From positions 1-64,000 of the IMG/VR virus record IMGVR_UViG_3300045971_000528: a stretch of DNA of 64,000 nt. The stretch is one strand, 5' to 3'. Shown piece after piece: positions 1-7,804 of this stretch. How positions within the stretch are numbered: position 1 is the stretch's first letter; every line of letters begins with the position of its first letter. A program made the translations under genes and the position numbers. The DNA comes from a virus. The notes beneath the pieces were generated by a model that worked only from the letters and a program-made list of their open reading frames with translations, ran no database searches and had not been told where the DNA came from.

Positions 1-9
1 ATGGTGTTC

Positions 10-135
10 TCAGTTGAATGTAAAACGGACGCCGAACCACCAGAGATCTACTCGGGCGAACCAGCGTCCGTTGTTCTTGCCGAAACCGGCCCGAACCGCA
101 TGGTTCGGGCCGTCGAGCGTGATCTTGGTGATCAT
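10..135 (-). CDS. small basic/aromatic phage-type protein (41 aa)
   Basis: A 41-residue frame whose start overlaps the stop of the PEP-CTERM gene as ATGA, indicating translational coupling. The second half is rich in Trp, Phe and Arg (GRWFARVDLWWFG), a pattern I associate with small conserved proteins of unknown function in phages and proteobacteria. There is no signal peptide or membrane segment. Function unknown; identity as a gene rests on the overlap and composition. Confidence 0.6.
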   Translation of the reverse strand: MITKITLDGPNHAVRAGFGKNNGRWFARVDLWWFGVRFTFN

Positions 136-668
136 TGTGATCTACGGCGCAGATGTAGCCCAATCAAACCGATCGCCAGAAGTGCAAGACTTGAAGGCTC
201 TGGAACAGGAGACACATCAACCAGAAAAGTATTTATCTCTGACCAAGTCGCCACTTGCCCAGTCCAAGAATGAGAGACTGGAAGGGTCGCGAATGTGACG
301 AATCTTCCAATGACCGGGTCGAATGTTCTGATGTTCTCAGATGCATTGAACACTGAAGCCGCGACAACTTCAGCGCCATCAACAAGGATGTTTGCGACAT
401 TCCCACTGCTGACGCTACCATTCCAGTAGGCCAAAACTCCAGAGATTTCGACATTAGCGCCCATGTCGAAAGTGATTGGTCCTAAACCGTTGAACGTCCA
501 CTTAGTGTTGTCGTTGCCGTCGATCGCAAAAACTGCTGGACCTGTGTACCAAGTATCGGCCCATTGAGTTTCACCAGCAGCCGAAACAGCCACAGGCGAA
601 ACCCAAGTTGGCCCCGCGTGGACCGTGAAAGCCAACGCGGCGGAAAATGCAAAAGCGAATCTCTTCAT
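132..668 (-). CDS. PEP-CTERM sorting-signal protein, secreted
   Basis: 178 aa. The start is the ATG preceded by AAGGGA; an upstream in-frame ATG lacks a ribosome site. Residues 1-18 form a signal peptide ending in VHAG. The middle resembles a discoidin-like/Wxx-rich carbohydrate-binding fold (weak inference). The C-terminus has the exosortase signal: VPEP, a hydrophobic helix, then an Arg-rich tail (LRRR). In the known family the protein is exported, cleaved by exosortase and attached at the cell surface or in the exopolysaccharide matrix. No exosortase is visible here, so host machinery would be needed. Co-transcribed with the 41-aa gene downstream. Confidence 0.88.
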   Translation of the reverse strand: MKRFAFAFSAALAFTVHAGPTWVSPVAVSAAGETQWADTWYTGPAVFAIDGNDNTKWTFNGLGPITFDMGANVEISGVLAYWNGSVSSGNVANILVDGAEVVAASVFNASENIRTFDPVIGRFVTFATLPVSHSWTGQVATWSEINTFLVDVSPVPEPSSLALLAIGLIGLHLRRRSQ

Positions 669-743
669 GTTATCCCTTAGTCGATAATGAATCATATCAC
701 AACAACGTTTTGAACGCACTGCGATTTACAGGTTGCACTTACG

Positions 744-751
744 CATAAATA
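744..751 (+). promoter_or_regulatory. late-type promoter CATAAATA, plus strand
   Basis: CATAAATA lies 25 nt upstream of the ATG of the only plus-strand gene, matching the motif seen before minus-strand operons. The motif therefore flips orientation with the gene, supporting it as a real promoter. Confidence 0.6.
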
Positions 752-776
752 ACTCATTATCAGTGATGGAGCAATC

Positions 777-1445
777 ATGAAGTGTTTTCACGGATGTGGC
801 CAACAGGCGTTGTTCTTTGCGCCAACGCTGTCCCGACGAGAGAAGGCGGACGTGTGGGTCTGTGCTCGCAGAGCAGCGCAATGCCCAACCAAGATGGGGC
901 AGATCAGACAGAAGCGGTTAGACACGCTGGCTGAAGTCGATGCTGATGGTGTTGATGGCTTCACGCGCAATGCACTCGCAGTGTCTGCCTCACGTCGCCA
1001 AGAGGACGGTACTTTCAACGGTGCAGAGAAGATGGTTCAAACCAAGCGATCAACGAAAGACGCCGATGGACGTGACATCTACCAACAGACCGCCATCAAG
1101 ACCGCCATCACTCGCTTTGGTCAATACGCTGGACTGGAGGGCATGCCCGAGTTCGAGATCTACCGCTACCACGTCAAGCGCATCACCGAACAACAACCCC
1201 TGCATCTTCTTCCTAAGCATGAGAAAAGGGCCGCCTACGGTAAAGCAGACGACCCCCATCAGGTAGATCACAAATTCTCAGTGGTGCAGGGCTTCTTGAA
1301 GAACATTCCGCCCTACATCATTGGTCACATCTCCAACTTGGAGATGCTTCCATCACGCCTGAACAACTCGAAAGGGTCGTCCTGTTCGATCACGGAAGAA
1401 GCTCTGCTCGAGGGCTTCTTCTCATCGATCAGAGTTGCGCAATGA
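777..1445 (+). CDS. zinc-finger HNH-like endonuclease, plus strand
   Basis: 222 aa. The N-terminus carries a CxxxC...C zinc-finger-like segment (Cys3, Cys7, Cys28, Cys36), as in phage HNH-type mobile endonucleases. The C-terminal part has the characteristic sequence DHKFSVVQGF...NIPPYIIGHISNLE...N..K, which fits the HNH-like module of T4-type free-standing endonucleases. It is the only confident plus-strand gene in the window, has its own TAAATA promoter, and converges on the Ro60 gene with a 17-nt overlap. That layout suggests a mobile insertion. The exact catalytic His residues are not certain. Confidence 0.7.
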   Translation: MKCFHGCGQQALFFAPTLSRREKADVWVCARRAAQCPTKMGQIRQKRLDTLAEVDADGVDGFTRNALAVSASRRQEDGTFNGAEKMVQTKRSTKDADGRDIYQQTAIKTAITRFGQYAGLEGMPEFEIYRYHVKRITEQQPLHLLPKHEKRAAYGKADDPHQVDHKFSVVQGFLKNIPPYIIGHISNLEMLPSRLNNSKGSSCSITEEALLEGFFSSIRVAQ

Positions 1446-3036
1446 GTTGCGGAGCGGCAGAGTCGAAACCTGCGATGTCCAACATTCCGGCATCCTTCGG
1501 ATCCGCGATGGTGAACTCGCTCACAGACGTTCCAATGACAATCGACTTCGCCATCGGGTTGAGCTTCTTCCGGTAATCGCGAAGCGCTTCCACCGGCTGG
1601 ATCGAACCGGCCCAAGTTTCGTTGTCGGTCAGAACAACGAACTTGTCCACCTTCATGCCGTGCTGGGAAGCATGCATCATCGGCAGAGCGCAGTCAGTGC
1701 CGCCCCACGAGAAGCGCTGCATCACCTTCAGAACCGCGTCGAGACGCATGTTCGGCGTGATCTTCAGCTCGCCCATCTTGGTGTTGAAACCACCGATCCA
1801 GTAGTTCGGCTGGTTCTTCACGACCGCGAGGGCCATGACACCAGCAACTTCTGCAGCGGTCAGGTTCGGGGAACCGTTGACGTGTGCACCAAACATGGAA
1901 CCAGAGCAGTCCACACCCACCAGGTACGAGTCATCCGTCTTCTCTTGCGTGGCAAAGGAAGCGTAGAACGCATCGTTGATGGCGTCGAGAACGCGTTGAT
2001 CAGCCTTCCAGGTCAGGGAACCCTTCTCGCCGTGACCAACGCTGTATTGCTTGAACGCCTGCAGGAGCGTGATCGGGTGGACACGCTGCTTGCGCAGGGA
2101 CTCCACGTCGCTTAGCTTCGCGATGACGTTCTTCGTACCAGCCGACAGCGGTGCGATCACGCCGTGGGCCGTCAGGGCACCCAGCTTGCGGATCGTTGCC
2201 GTCAGGCCCATGTTCACCACGAGGGCGGACAGGACATCGGCATCCTTCAGGAACTGGGTCGGAACCATTTCCCACGTGAGGTTGGAGTTGCCCTCAACCA
2301 GACGCAGAACGGTCTTCTTGTCCTCGGCACGCTTCAGGTACTCGAAGTCGACCAGCAGCTGCGGCACAGCTGCGCCTTCCGGCAGTTCACCCTTGACCGC
2401 GTAGCGGAACAGGTTCGACTGCACTTCAGACGACGGCTTCACGTGCGCCAGACGGAGCACGTCACGGTGAGCCCAGCCGTCACGCGACTGGTACTTCAGA
2501 AGCTGGAGAGCCAGCTTGTCCATTTCCTTCGACGTGTACCACTTGGCAACGCCACGCTTTGCAGCCGCGTTCCACTTGCCCATCGAGTCGAGGATCGACA
2601 CGAACATGAACAGCCAGGTGCCAGTACGAGCGATGCGTGGCAGCGCGTCGTAGGCAGCTTGCTTGGTCTCGTCGTTGCCGAACACCGCTGCGAGAGCGAT
2701 GGCCACAACAGCCGGGTCGTTCTTCGGCGCACGGCCAGCGAGCGAGTACTCGAGGGCACGGTTCACCACACGGACACCGTCAGCGGCAATGCACGCCTTC
2801 ACGGTGTTGAACGACATCTTGGTCGTGTCCTTCTTGCCGACGTAGTAGCCGGCCGACTCGGAACCCAGCGTCAGGAAGCGGTCGAGCACGCCCCACTGGT
2901 CGAGGGTGAAGGTGACACCACCTGCGTTGTTGGTCTTCATGTCAGCTTCGCGGCCCGGGATGGCACGGGACTGTGGCGTAACCGACTTGGTCGGCGACAG
3001 GGAAGCTGCGTGGGAAGTGTAGGTGTTTGCTGCCAT
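1429..3036 (-). CDS. rsr: Ro60 / Rsr family RNA-binding protein (TROVE + VWA)
   Basis: 535 aa, full length for bacterial Ro60. Residues about 40-350 form the HEAT-like TROVE ring, including the typical HRDVLRLAH segment near residue 190. Residues 370-535 are a von Willebrand A domain with MIDAS DCSGSM at 376-381, a conserved GGTD Thr near 440 and LTDNE near 466. Ro60 binds Y RNAs and misfolded RNAs; in bacteria it can tether PNPase for structured-RNA decay. The start ATG follows AGGAGA. Upstream, on the same strand, lies about 600 nt of hairpin-rich non-coding DNA that probably encodes its RNA partners. Confidence 0.95.
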   Translation of the reverse strand: MAANTYTSHAASLSPTKSVTPQSRAIPGREADMKTNNAGGVTFTLDQWGVLDRFLTLGSESAGYYVGKKDTTKMSFNTVKACIAADGVRVVNRALEYSLAGRAPKNDPAVVAIALAAVFGNDETKQAAYDALPRIARTGTWLFMFVSILDSMGKWNAAAKRGVAKWYTSKEMDKLALQLLKYQSRDGWAHRDVLRLAHVKPSSEVQSNLFRYAVKGELPEGAAVPQLLVDFEYLKRAEDKKTVLRLVEGNSNLTWEMVPTQFLKDADVLSALVVNMGLTATIRKLGALTAHGVIAPLSAGTKNVIAKLSDVESLRKQRVHPITLLQAFKQYSVGHGEKGSLTWKADQRVLDAINDAFYASFATQEKTDDSYLVGVDCSGSMFGAHVNGSPNLTAAEVAGVMALAVVKNQPNYWIGGFNTKMGELKITPNMRLDAVLKVMQRFSWGGTDCALPMMHASQHGMKVDKFVVLTDNETWAGSIQPVEALRDYRKKLNPMAKSIVIGTSVSEFTIADPKDAGMLDIAGFDSAAPQLIAQL

Positions 3037-3060
3037 GATGTTTCTCTCCTTTGGAATGAC

Positions 3061-3078
3061 GGCTATCACTTGATAGCG
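3061..3078 (-). promoter_or_regulatory. palindromic leader hairpin before Ro60
   Basis: A near-perfect palindrome (GCTATCA/TGATAGC around a 2-nt centre) sits about 25 nt upstream of the Ro60 start. It could be an RNA processing hairpin between the ncRNA region and the mRNA, or an operator. Confidence 0.4.
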
Positions 3079-3183
3079 AATGATCAAAATCAACCTGTAC
3101 GACGAAAAGCGGGATCGGAGATTTCGGTCGCTACGTCGCAATGACGCGCTTCCTACACCCGTCTTGAGGCGACGAGTAACCTA

Positions 3184-3277
3184 CCGGATTACGACCCCGG
3201 AAACATCACGCAGATTCGACGCGTAATCCCTACCTCCATGATTCGACATGGACACCTACTTCTGTGGTTCGGCACAG
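3184..3277 (-). repeat. string of four hairpins with GNCGAA-type loops
   Basis: On the minus strand, four short stems (3262-3277, 3236-3251, 3208-3224, 3184-3200) expose loops reading CCGAAC, TCGAAT, TCGAATC and GTCGTAAT. The first three contain GNCGAA. They are joined by single-stranded spacers containing GTAGGT-like repeats. The arrangement is clearly repetitive and lies directly upstream of Ro60. As I recall it, GNCGAA is part of the motif reported for bacterial Y RNAs, so these may be Ro60-binding elements. Confidence 0.6.
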
Positions 3278-3480
3278 ATACCTACTCTGCTTGTCCGGCT
3301 TGCTTTCCAACTTGCGATGGGGCACAGAGCTTCGAAGTTACAGTAGTTCGATTGTGGTAACCAATACCAACGGTCGAACAGGTTGAAGTTGATTGAAATA
3401 CTGAGGGCTGACGACTGAATGAAAGGTCTGACAAAGAGTGGGACGGAGATTGAAGACATCACCAGGTCTTGCATTCTGTT

Positions 3481-3616
3481 TGTACCCTTTCGGGTAGCGA
3501 TTTGCTTCCGTTGGCTTTCGCCGTCAGTAGCTCCATGAGTAGATAACCATCGCCGATCGGTCAGATCATTCGTTTGCGTTGAAGATCACGTGTGTGAAGT
3601 TTCCAACGCATGTAGC
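3481..3616 (-). ncRNA. candidate Y-RNA-like structured RNA near Ro60
   Basis: Starts just after a TATAAAATA promoter-like box and contains several stems on the minus strand: GCGTTG/CAACGC, GGC-GAAA-GCC and TACCC-GAAA-GGGTA. It includes GGCGAAAG, which fits the bacterial Y RNA core GNCGAAN(0-1)G, and the heptamer GGTTATC at 3542-3548, shared with four RNAs in the tRNA cluster. No open frame of note covers it. The boundaries are approximate; the transcript may continue through the hairpin string to Ro60. Confidence 0.55.
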
Positions 3617-3625
3617 TATTTTATA
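3617..3625 (-). promoter_or_regulatory. late-like promoter TATAAAATA before ncRNA/Ro60
   Basis: TATAAAATA on the minus strand, one A longer than the usual TATAAATA, located at the upstream edge of the structured RNA region. It would drive the ncRNA region and Ro60. Confidence 0.4.
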
Positions 3626-3654
3626 CGGTTTTCGCGCTGGGTGCAACTTTTTCA

Positions 3655-4191
3655 TCAACTTTGCGCAGGTTGAATGCGCTTGTAGATCATGCCGTTCAGG
3701 TGGGCGTAACCCTCTTCATCAGGAATGATGACATGATTAGCCAAGTCGCGCTCAGCAATCCTATCATACACAAACCGGGTGACGGTATCCCCGGCTTTCA
3801 GGTCGATCCAATCGAACATGTCCTGATCCATGTAGCGCCCGAATGGCGGGTCTGAGAAGTCGACGAGCTCGGCCTCTTGAACACCAGCAGCGTCGAGCAA
3901 CTTCTGATGATCGTCCAGCGACATCGTCTCTCCCATTCGGGCAGACAGTGCCTCGCGGCCCTTCTCACGCAACCCGTCTCTGATCTCGTTGTAATCCCAT
4001 GCCACTGCACAGATCAAAGCTGCCGTGTAGAGCGAGCCGTAGTAGGTGACAACTGACAACCCAATGTAGGCAAGCCACCAGGGCCATGAACAATGGTAGA
4101 GAACGAGACTTCCACCAATCACAGTGCAAGCACCCCAAATGGATCGAGTGCGTTCAACTACATTGCCAACCTTGTCATCGAATGTTGTCAT
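3655..4191 (-). CDS. two-TM membrane protein, unknown function
   Basis: 178 aa. Two hydrophobic segments lie at about residues 20-38 and 40-64 (ILVLYHCSWPWWLAYIG region and following). After them comes a soluble, acidic C-terminal half with Asp/Glu-rich stretches. No family recognised. Starts one base after the end of the upstream gene, so it belongs to the same operon. Confidence 0.75.
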   Translation of the reverse strand: MTTFDDKVGNVVERTRSIWGACTVIGGSLVLYHCSWPWWLAYIGLSVVTYYGSLYTAALICAVAWDYNEIRDGLREKGREALSARMGETMSLDDHQKLLDAAGVQEAELVDFSDPPFGRYMDQDMFDWIDLKAGDTVTRFVYDRIAERDLANHVIIPDEEGYAHLNGMIYKRIQPAQS

Positions 4192-4192
4192 G

Positions 4193-4918
4193 TCAGTGGT
4201 TCTTCAGTGCGTGTATGAAGCGTCTCTTGGACTGAACCAAGTAGGTCTTTGCAACAACTTCGATGCTGGCTCGCATCGACTTGGCGATACGCTCGTCAGG
4301 TGTCGAGTGTGGATCCGTCTTGGTAGTGAACGGGTGGGGTGCTTGACCACGCCCTGCATGATGGTCATCATTGCCTGCGTAGGTGCGAATGTTACCATTG
4401 GCAAGGATCTTGCGGCGCACACGAACCGTCTTGCGCTTCTCGTCACCAATTGGTGGCTCGTAGTCACCAATGAAGTTGAGCGTGCCGTTCTTAAGGTCAC
4501 CTGCCGTAGACTTGTCCTCGAAGCCGATGGACAGAAGATGCTTGTACTCGGGAGATGAACGAACCTTGGCAATTGCTGGCGCGATGTGGTCCCTCGTAGC
4601 ACCCATCAGATTGAGCCACTCGCCAACGGTGCCCATGATGGCCGCTGGACGGTAGTCGCCACCCTTCGATGACGACTTTGGGCGGTAGTGGGCATGGTCG
4701 TAGGTCGGGCGTTGCATCTCAGGCTTGCCATCAGGACCCTTGACCTTCTCATCCTTGTACTTGAAGTGCTTGCCGGTTGCCACGAACCTGCCTTGGTTGA
4801 CATCGAAGTCTTTCTCGACTGTCGCCCCAGGGGTGTCCGCAGACACGTACACCTTCTTGCGCTCAATCTTTTGGCGGGGCTTGTTGTAGCGGATCTCGAA
4901 CAGTTCAGAGGTCTTCAT
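4193..4918 (-). CDS. basic protein with putative capsid-targeting N-terminus
   Basis: 241 aa, unknown family. The N-terminus MKTSELFE fits the M(K/R)xxE(L/I)x(E) leader shared by many proteins in this window and resembles T4 prohead-protease sites, cleaved after (L/I)xE. The remainder is hydrophilic and Lys/Arg/His-rich with no membrane segment, compatible with an internal DNA-associated virion protein. A TAAATA box lies about 30 nt upstream, indicating late expression. Confidence 0.7.
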   Translation of the reverse strand: MKTSELFEIRYNKPRQKIERKKVYVSADTPGATVEKDFDVNQGRFVATGKHFKYKDEKVKGPDGKPEMQRPTYDHAHYRPKSSSKGGDYRPAAIMGTVGEWLNLMGATRDHIAPAIAKVRSSPEYKHLLSIGFEDKSTAGDLKNGTLNFIGDYEPPIGDEKRKTVRVRRKILANGNIRTYAGNDDHHAGRGQAPHPFTTKTDPHSTPDERIAKSMRASIEVVAKTYLVQSKRRFIHALKNH

Positions 4919-4945
4919 CGGTAGGTCTCAATAGGATCGATTGGT

Positions 4946-4951
4946 TATTTA
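4946..4951 (-). promoter_or_regulatory. late promoter (TAAATA)
   Basis: GTAAATAA about 28 nt upstream of the 4918 start; matches the window-wide late motif. Confidence 0.55.
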
Positions 4952-4970
4952 CGCCAATCGACCCCTCTGC

Positions 4971-5546
4971 CTACTGCAGGTGCTGCCAGACCCTGCTGTG
5001 CTCAGGGATGTAGGCCTTCAGGAACTCCATCTGGCAGGTCAGGATGTTCCGGTTCTCCAGCACGAGAGCCTCAGCCTTGTTGGGGGCGTACGGCACGTAC
5101 AGGAGCTTCATGCCTACTTCGTCGAGCAGGTGTGCGTCCTTGCGGTGGTTGCAGTCCTCGCAGCAGGTCACCACGTTGGTCCACTTGTCCAGGCCACCAC
5201 GCGAACGCGGGATGACGTGGTCACGCGTCAGGTGGATGTGCTTGAAGATCTTGCCGCAGTAAGCGCACATGTAGTGGTCACGTCGGAACAGGTCCGGGTT
5301 CGTCAGTGCAGGCGGCTTGTTCATGCGAGCCTTGGCCCCCTCACCCTTGACAGCAATGATTGGAGCAGTGACGATGCGTGACTGTGTACCTGTGATGCGG
5401 TTCTCACCGCCACGGAACATCACGTCGCCTTCACCCTCGCCCAGCTGCCATGCAACCAGGTTCTTGGCGTGGTAGACGATTGCGTCTTGGTGGCTGATCC
5501 AGTCCTGCGGAGTTCCGCCGACGTCCAGCTTAAGGATTCTGCTCAT
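4971..5546 (-). CDS. HNH endonuclease
   Basis: 191 aa. Residues about 97-142 form a complete HNH/zinc module: CAYCGK, then HLTRDHVIPRSRGG and CCEDCNHRK, with two CxxC pairs and the catalytic His within RDHV. This fits the widespread McrA-like HNH group. The ATG overlaps the TGA of the Nudix gene, so translation is coupled. Could be a mobile endonuclease or a genome-processing nuclease. Confidence 0.9.
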   Translation of the reverse strand: MSRILKLDVGGTPQDWISHQDAIVYHAKNLVAWQLGEGEGDVMFRGGENRITGTQSRIVTAPIIAVKGEGAKARMNKPPALTNPDLFRRDHYMCAYCGKIFKHIHLTRDHVIPRSRGGLDKWTNVVTCCEDCNHRKDAHLLDEVGMKLLYVPYAPNKAEALVLENRNILTCQMEFLKAYIPEHSRVWQHLQ

Positions 5547-5995
5547 GATCGTATCTGCCTTTCTAGTTCTTCTACAAACTTTACGTGGTCCTTCCGGCCC
5601 TTGGTTCTGAATTCTTCCAGCGACATCCACAGAGTGTACTCTGTCTCGTCGCACCATTTGTCGAAGTCGTGCCGATCCTGGACACCGACACCAAACACCG
5701 TGAGGTGATAGGCGCCTGAGTACAACTCGATCCGACCCTCGAATACCAACCGAAGGTCACCGCGTGCGTTGCGCATCTTGAAGCCGAGTTCTTCTTCGGC
5801 CTCGCGAACTGCTGCTTCGAGCGGTGTCTCACCTTCTTCGATCTTTCCCTTGCTGATCATCGGCCGTGGGCCACCGTACTTGGGGTCTGACGAGATCATC
5901 ATGAGGTACAGCGGAACCCCTTGATCATCCCGCAGCCAGGGAATCAACCCTGCCCGAGCGCGCTTTTCGTAACCTGATTCGTCTGATGAGTGCAT
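5543..5995 (-). CDS. Nudix hydrolase
   Basis: 150 aa with a perfect Nudix box near residues 48-70 (GKIEEGETPLEAAVREAEEE, consensus GX5EX7REUXEEXGU). Nudix enzymes hydrolyse nucleoside diphosphate derivatives; in phages they may act on NADH, ADP-ribose, NTPs or capped RNA. The substrate cannot be read here. The ATG lies only 5 nt after a TAAAAT -10 box, so the mRNA may be leaderless. Confidence 0.93.
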   Translation of the reverse strand: MHSSDESGYEKRARAGLIPWLRDDQGVPLYLMMISSDPKYGGPRPMISKGKIEEGETPLEAAVREAEEELGFKMRNARGDLRLVFEGRIELYSGAYHLTVFGVGVQDRHDFDKWCDETEYTLWMSLEEFRTKGRKDHVKFVEELERQIRS

Positions 5996-6000
5996 GATGC

Positions 6001-6044
6001 ATTTTAACCTATTGGCGGCCTGTTGTACATTCCCGACCTGTAAC
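6001..6044 (-). promoter_or_regulatory. early-type promoter for Nudix/HNH
   Basis: Minus strand: -10 TAAAAT, 17-nt spacer, -35 TGTACA, and upstream GTTACA whose distance from the -10 matches the other promoters of this class (24.2, 40.4, 47.8, 48.6, 63.3 kb). Confidence 0.65.
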
Positions 6045-6048
6045 AACA

Positions 6049-6080
6049 ACGGGGTCCTGTCTAGTTGAACAGGACCCCGT
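6049..6080 (-). terminator. intrinsic terminator, 12-bp stem
   Basis: Perfect 12-bp stem (ACGGGGTCCTGT/ACAGGACCCCGT) with an 8-nt loop, followed on the minus strand by a T-rich run (TTGTTGTTA). It ends the operon of the two small genes at 6.1-6.4 kb. Confidence 0.85.
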
Positions 6081-6113
6081 GCCAAGGTGTTGAACTGTTC
6101 AGTGTGTGTGTCG

Positions 6114-6251
6114 TCAGATGAGTTCGAAGACCCAACGGAAGCATGCCACATCAAGGATGAAGCATGAGTATTCAATGTCTGCGTCTGGGTCAGCCTGGAT
6201 GTACTCCAGCCCAAAGGCAAGACCCATGATGAGATCGAATGAAACCTGCAT
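6114..6251 (-). CDS. small hydrophobic protein (45 aa)
   Basis: 45 aa; the ATG at 6251 is preceded by AAGTAGGT. Contains a hydrophobic first half (FDLIMGLAFGLEYI) and a short acidic patch. It begins 2 nt after the stop of the 38-aa gene. Unknown function; possibly a small membrane protein. Confidence 0.6.
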   Translation of the reverse strand: MQVSFDLIMGLAFGLEYIQADPDADIEYSCFILDVACFRWVFELI

Positions 6252-6253
6252 AC

Positions 6254-6370
6254 CTACTTCTTTGGCGTGATCACAGACGTGACAACTGGTTTGATCCACT
6301 TGGTGTAGACCATCATCCAGAACGGTGCGAATGCGGTGCCGACTGCGACACCAATTGCGAAATCAATCAT
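6254..6370 (-). CDS. small single-TM protein (38 aa)
   Basis: 38 aa, with a strong ribosome site GGAGGT. Residues 3-22 form one membrane helix (FAIGVAVGTAFAPFWMMV) followed by a Lys-containing tail. A TAAATA box lies 40 nt upstream. Function unknown. Confidence 0.65.
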   Translation of the reverse strand: MIDFAIGVAVGTAFAPFWMMVYTKWIKPVVTSVITPKK

Positions 6371-6409
6371 GTGAACCTCCACTACTGGCAGACGCTGCCA
6401 TTGATGCTC

Positions 6410-6416
6410 TATTTAT
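6410..6416 (-). promoter_or_regulatory. late promoter (ATAAATA)
   Basis: ATAAATA 40 nt upstream of the 38-aa gene, just beyond the end of the saccharopine-dehydrogenase-like gene. Confidence 0.55.
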
Positions 6417-6419
6417 GCT

Positions 6420-7460
6420 CTAGCTTGCGACACTACAGATCAGCTCATACGCCTTCGTGGTGCGCAGCAGGTCGAATGGAATCTGATCAGGACGAAGCAC
6501 CCCAGCGGCAAGTTCACCGCGCAGAAGGAGTTCGACGACAGCAACACCAGTGCCGGCCGTTGTCAGTTCAAGAGCTGTCAGCCCGAGCCCATCGTGTGAG
6601 TAGAAGTGAATGCCACGAGAAGCTACACGACCTGTGATGTCCTTTGCGAGTGCGCACAACACAACCACGTCATCACGCGTGGTGTTGAACGCCTGCTTGG
6701 CCAGCTCGACACCCTTCTCGAGGTCGTTGTCGGCCATCGCAATCAAGCGTTGGATGTATTGTAGGTGGCCAGGATGGCGCAGCGTCTTGTACTCCACCGA
6801 TGGAATGTGGTCATAGGCGTCGAGATTGCCGACACCACCTGACGTGGTGAACCCCTCATAGAGGCGACCGTCAATCATGAGAGACTCTTCGTCAGACAGT
6901 GGAGCCACTTCTTCGATGATTCCATTGACCTTCCGCGCAGCCGGCTTGAGATACTCGTTGATCAGGCCCTCTGGCGACCAGGTGATACAGTAGTGTGCTG
7001 GCCCGAAAGACACCTGGGGCAGCGCCCCCACACGCAGAATCAACTCGGCCGGTGTCGAAAGCTTCTCAAACAGTGACAGCCCGATGTAACTTACCAGACC
7101 AGGAGCCAAACCCGTTTGGGGGACAAACGTGACACGGCTGATTTGAAGAGCCTCGATTGCACGCGTGACTGAAGTGTCTTCAGTGAAGTCGATGTAGTTG
7201 CTGCCGATTTTCTGGGCAATCTCAGCGACCTGGATATTGATGAAGAACGGGGTCGAACAGATCACGACCTTTGGTGCCACATCGCGTAGCACCGCCTCAA
7301 GTTGATCACGACCAACGGCCAAGCGGGTACTGAAGGGAGTGGCAGCAAGCGCGATCTCGCTGCTGTCGATAAGGACGAAATCAGTCTCGCCGATGTGAGC
7401 GAGGATCTTGGCACACGCAATGCCGACGCGGCCAGCACCGACGATGGCGATCTTGGTCAT
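6420..7460 (-). CDS. saccharopine dehydrogenase-family oxidoreductase
   Basis: 346 aa. The N-terminal Rossmann fold begins IAIVGAGRVG (residues 4-13). The C-terminal catalytic half contains WSPEGLINEY, TSGGVGNL and TLRHPGH, all typical of the saccharopine/carboxynorspermidine dehydrogenase group that forms or splits lysine- or polyamine-type secondary amines with NAD(P). The length is normal for the short bacterial form, and the gene looks intact. It has its own TAAATA box 25 nt upstream. This would be an auxiliary metabolic gene; lysine, polyamine or an opine-like product are all possible. Confidence 0.85.
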   Translation of the reverse strand: MTKIAIVGAGRVGIACAKILAHIGETDFVLIDSSEIALAATPFSTRLAVGRDQLEAVLRDVAPKVVICSTPFFINIQVAEIAQKIGSNYIDFTEDTSVTRAIEALQISRVTFVPQTGLAPGLVSYIGLSLFEKLSTPAELILRVGALPQVSFGPAHYCITWSPEGLINEYLKPAARKVNGIIEEVAPLSDEESLMIDGRLYEGFTTSGGVGNLDAYDHIPSVEYKTLRHPGHLQYIQRLIAMADNDLEKGVELAKQAFNTTRDDVVVLCALAKDITGRVASRGIHFYSHDGLGLTALELTTAGTGVAVVELLLRGELAAGVLRPDQIPFDLLRTTKAYELICSVAS

Positions 7461-7483
7461 GAGAAGCTCCTAGGTTGGTGCTT

Positions 7484-7804
7484 CTATTTACCAGTGGGGA
7501 GGGGCTCTTTTCCCAGGTAGCCCATGAGCGTTTCAGCCAGACGATTGGCGGCATTGATAGAATCCTGATGCTCGCGCTCAATCATCTCGATGGTCACTCG
7601 ATGGCAGAAGGACGCGTCGCATGAGTTTCGATACTTGTTGCGCCCATCTACCCGAACGTAGTGAAATAGCGGCGTCGATCTGTTTCGATACTCGATGCGT
7701 TCGAGAATGTGATAGCCAACATGGTAGCCAGTGATGAGCTGACCAACTTCGAGAGTGTCGTCCCATTCCAACGACACGCCGTTTGGAGAGACGACGGTGA
7801 CCAT
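7484..7804 (-). CDS. hypothetical protein (106 aa)
   Basis: 106 aa, soluble, mixed charge; the N-terminal half looks beta-rich (VTVVSPNGVSLEW) and the second half is helical. The start overlaps the stop of the following upstream gene at 7804. Not recognised. Confidence 0.65.
   Translation of the reverse strand: MVTVVSPNGVSLEWDDTLEVGQLITGYHVGYHILERIEYRNRSTPLFHYVRVDGRNKYRNSCDASFCHRVTIEMIEREHQDSINAANRLAETLMGYLGKEPLPTGK
7485..7490 (-). promoter_or_regulatory. late promoter (TAAATA)
   Basis: GGTAAATAG 25 nt upstream of the saccharopine-dehydrogenase-like start, inside the last codons of the upstream gene. Confidence 0.5.

Noticed and set aside
1-298. Two plus-strand frames at the window start
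   Set aside because: Antisense to the 41-aa and PEP-CTERM genes, no supporting signals.
3184-3277. CRISPR-like repeats
   Set aside because: Units share loops, not identical repeats, and spacers are 7-12 nt; no cas genes. Better explained as a structured RNA.
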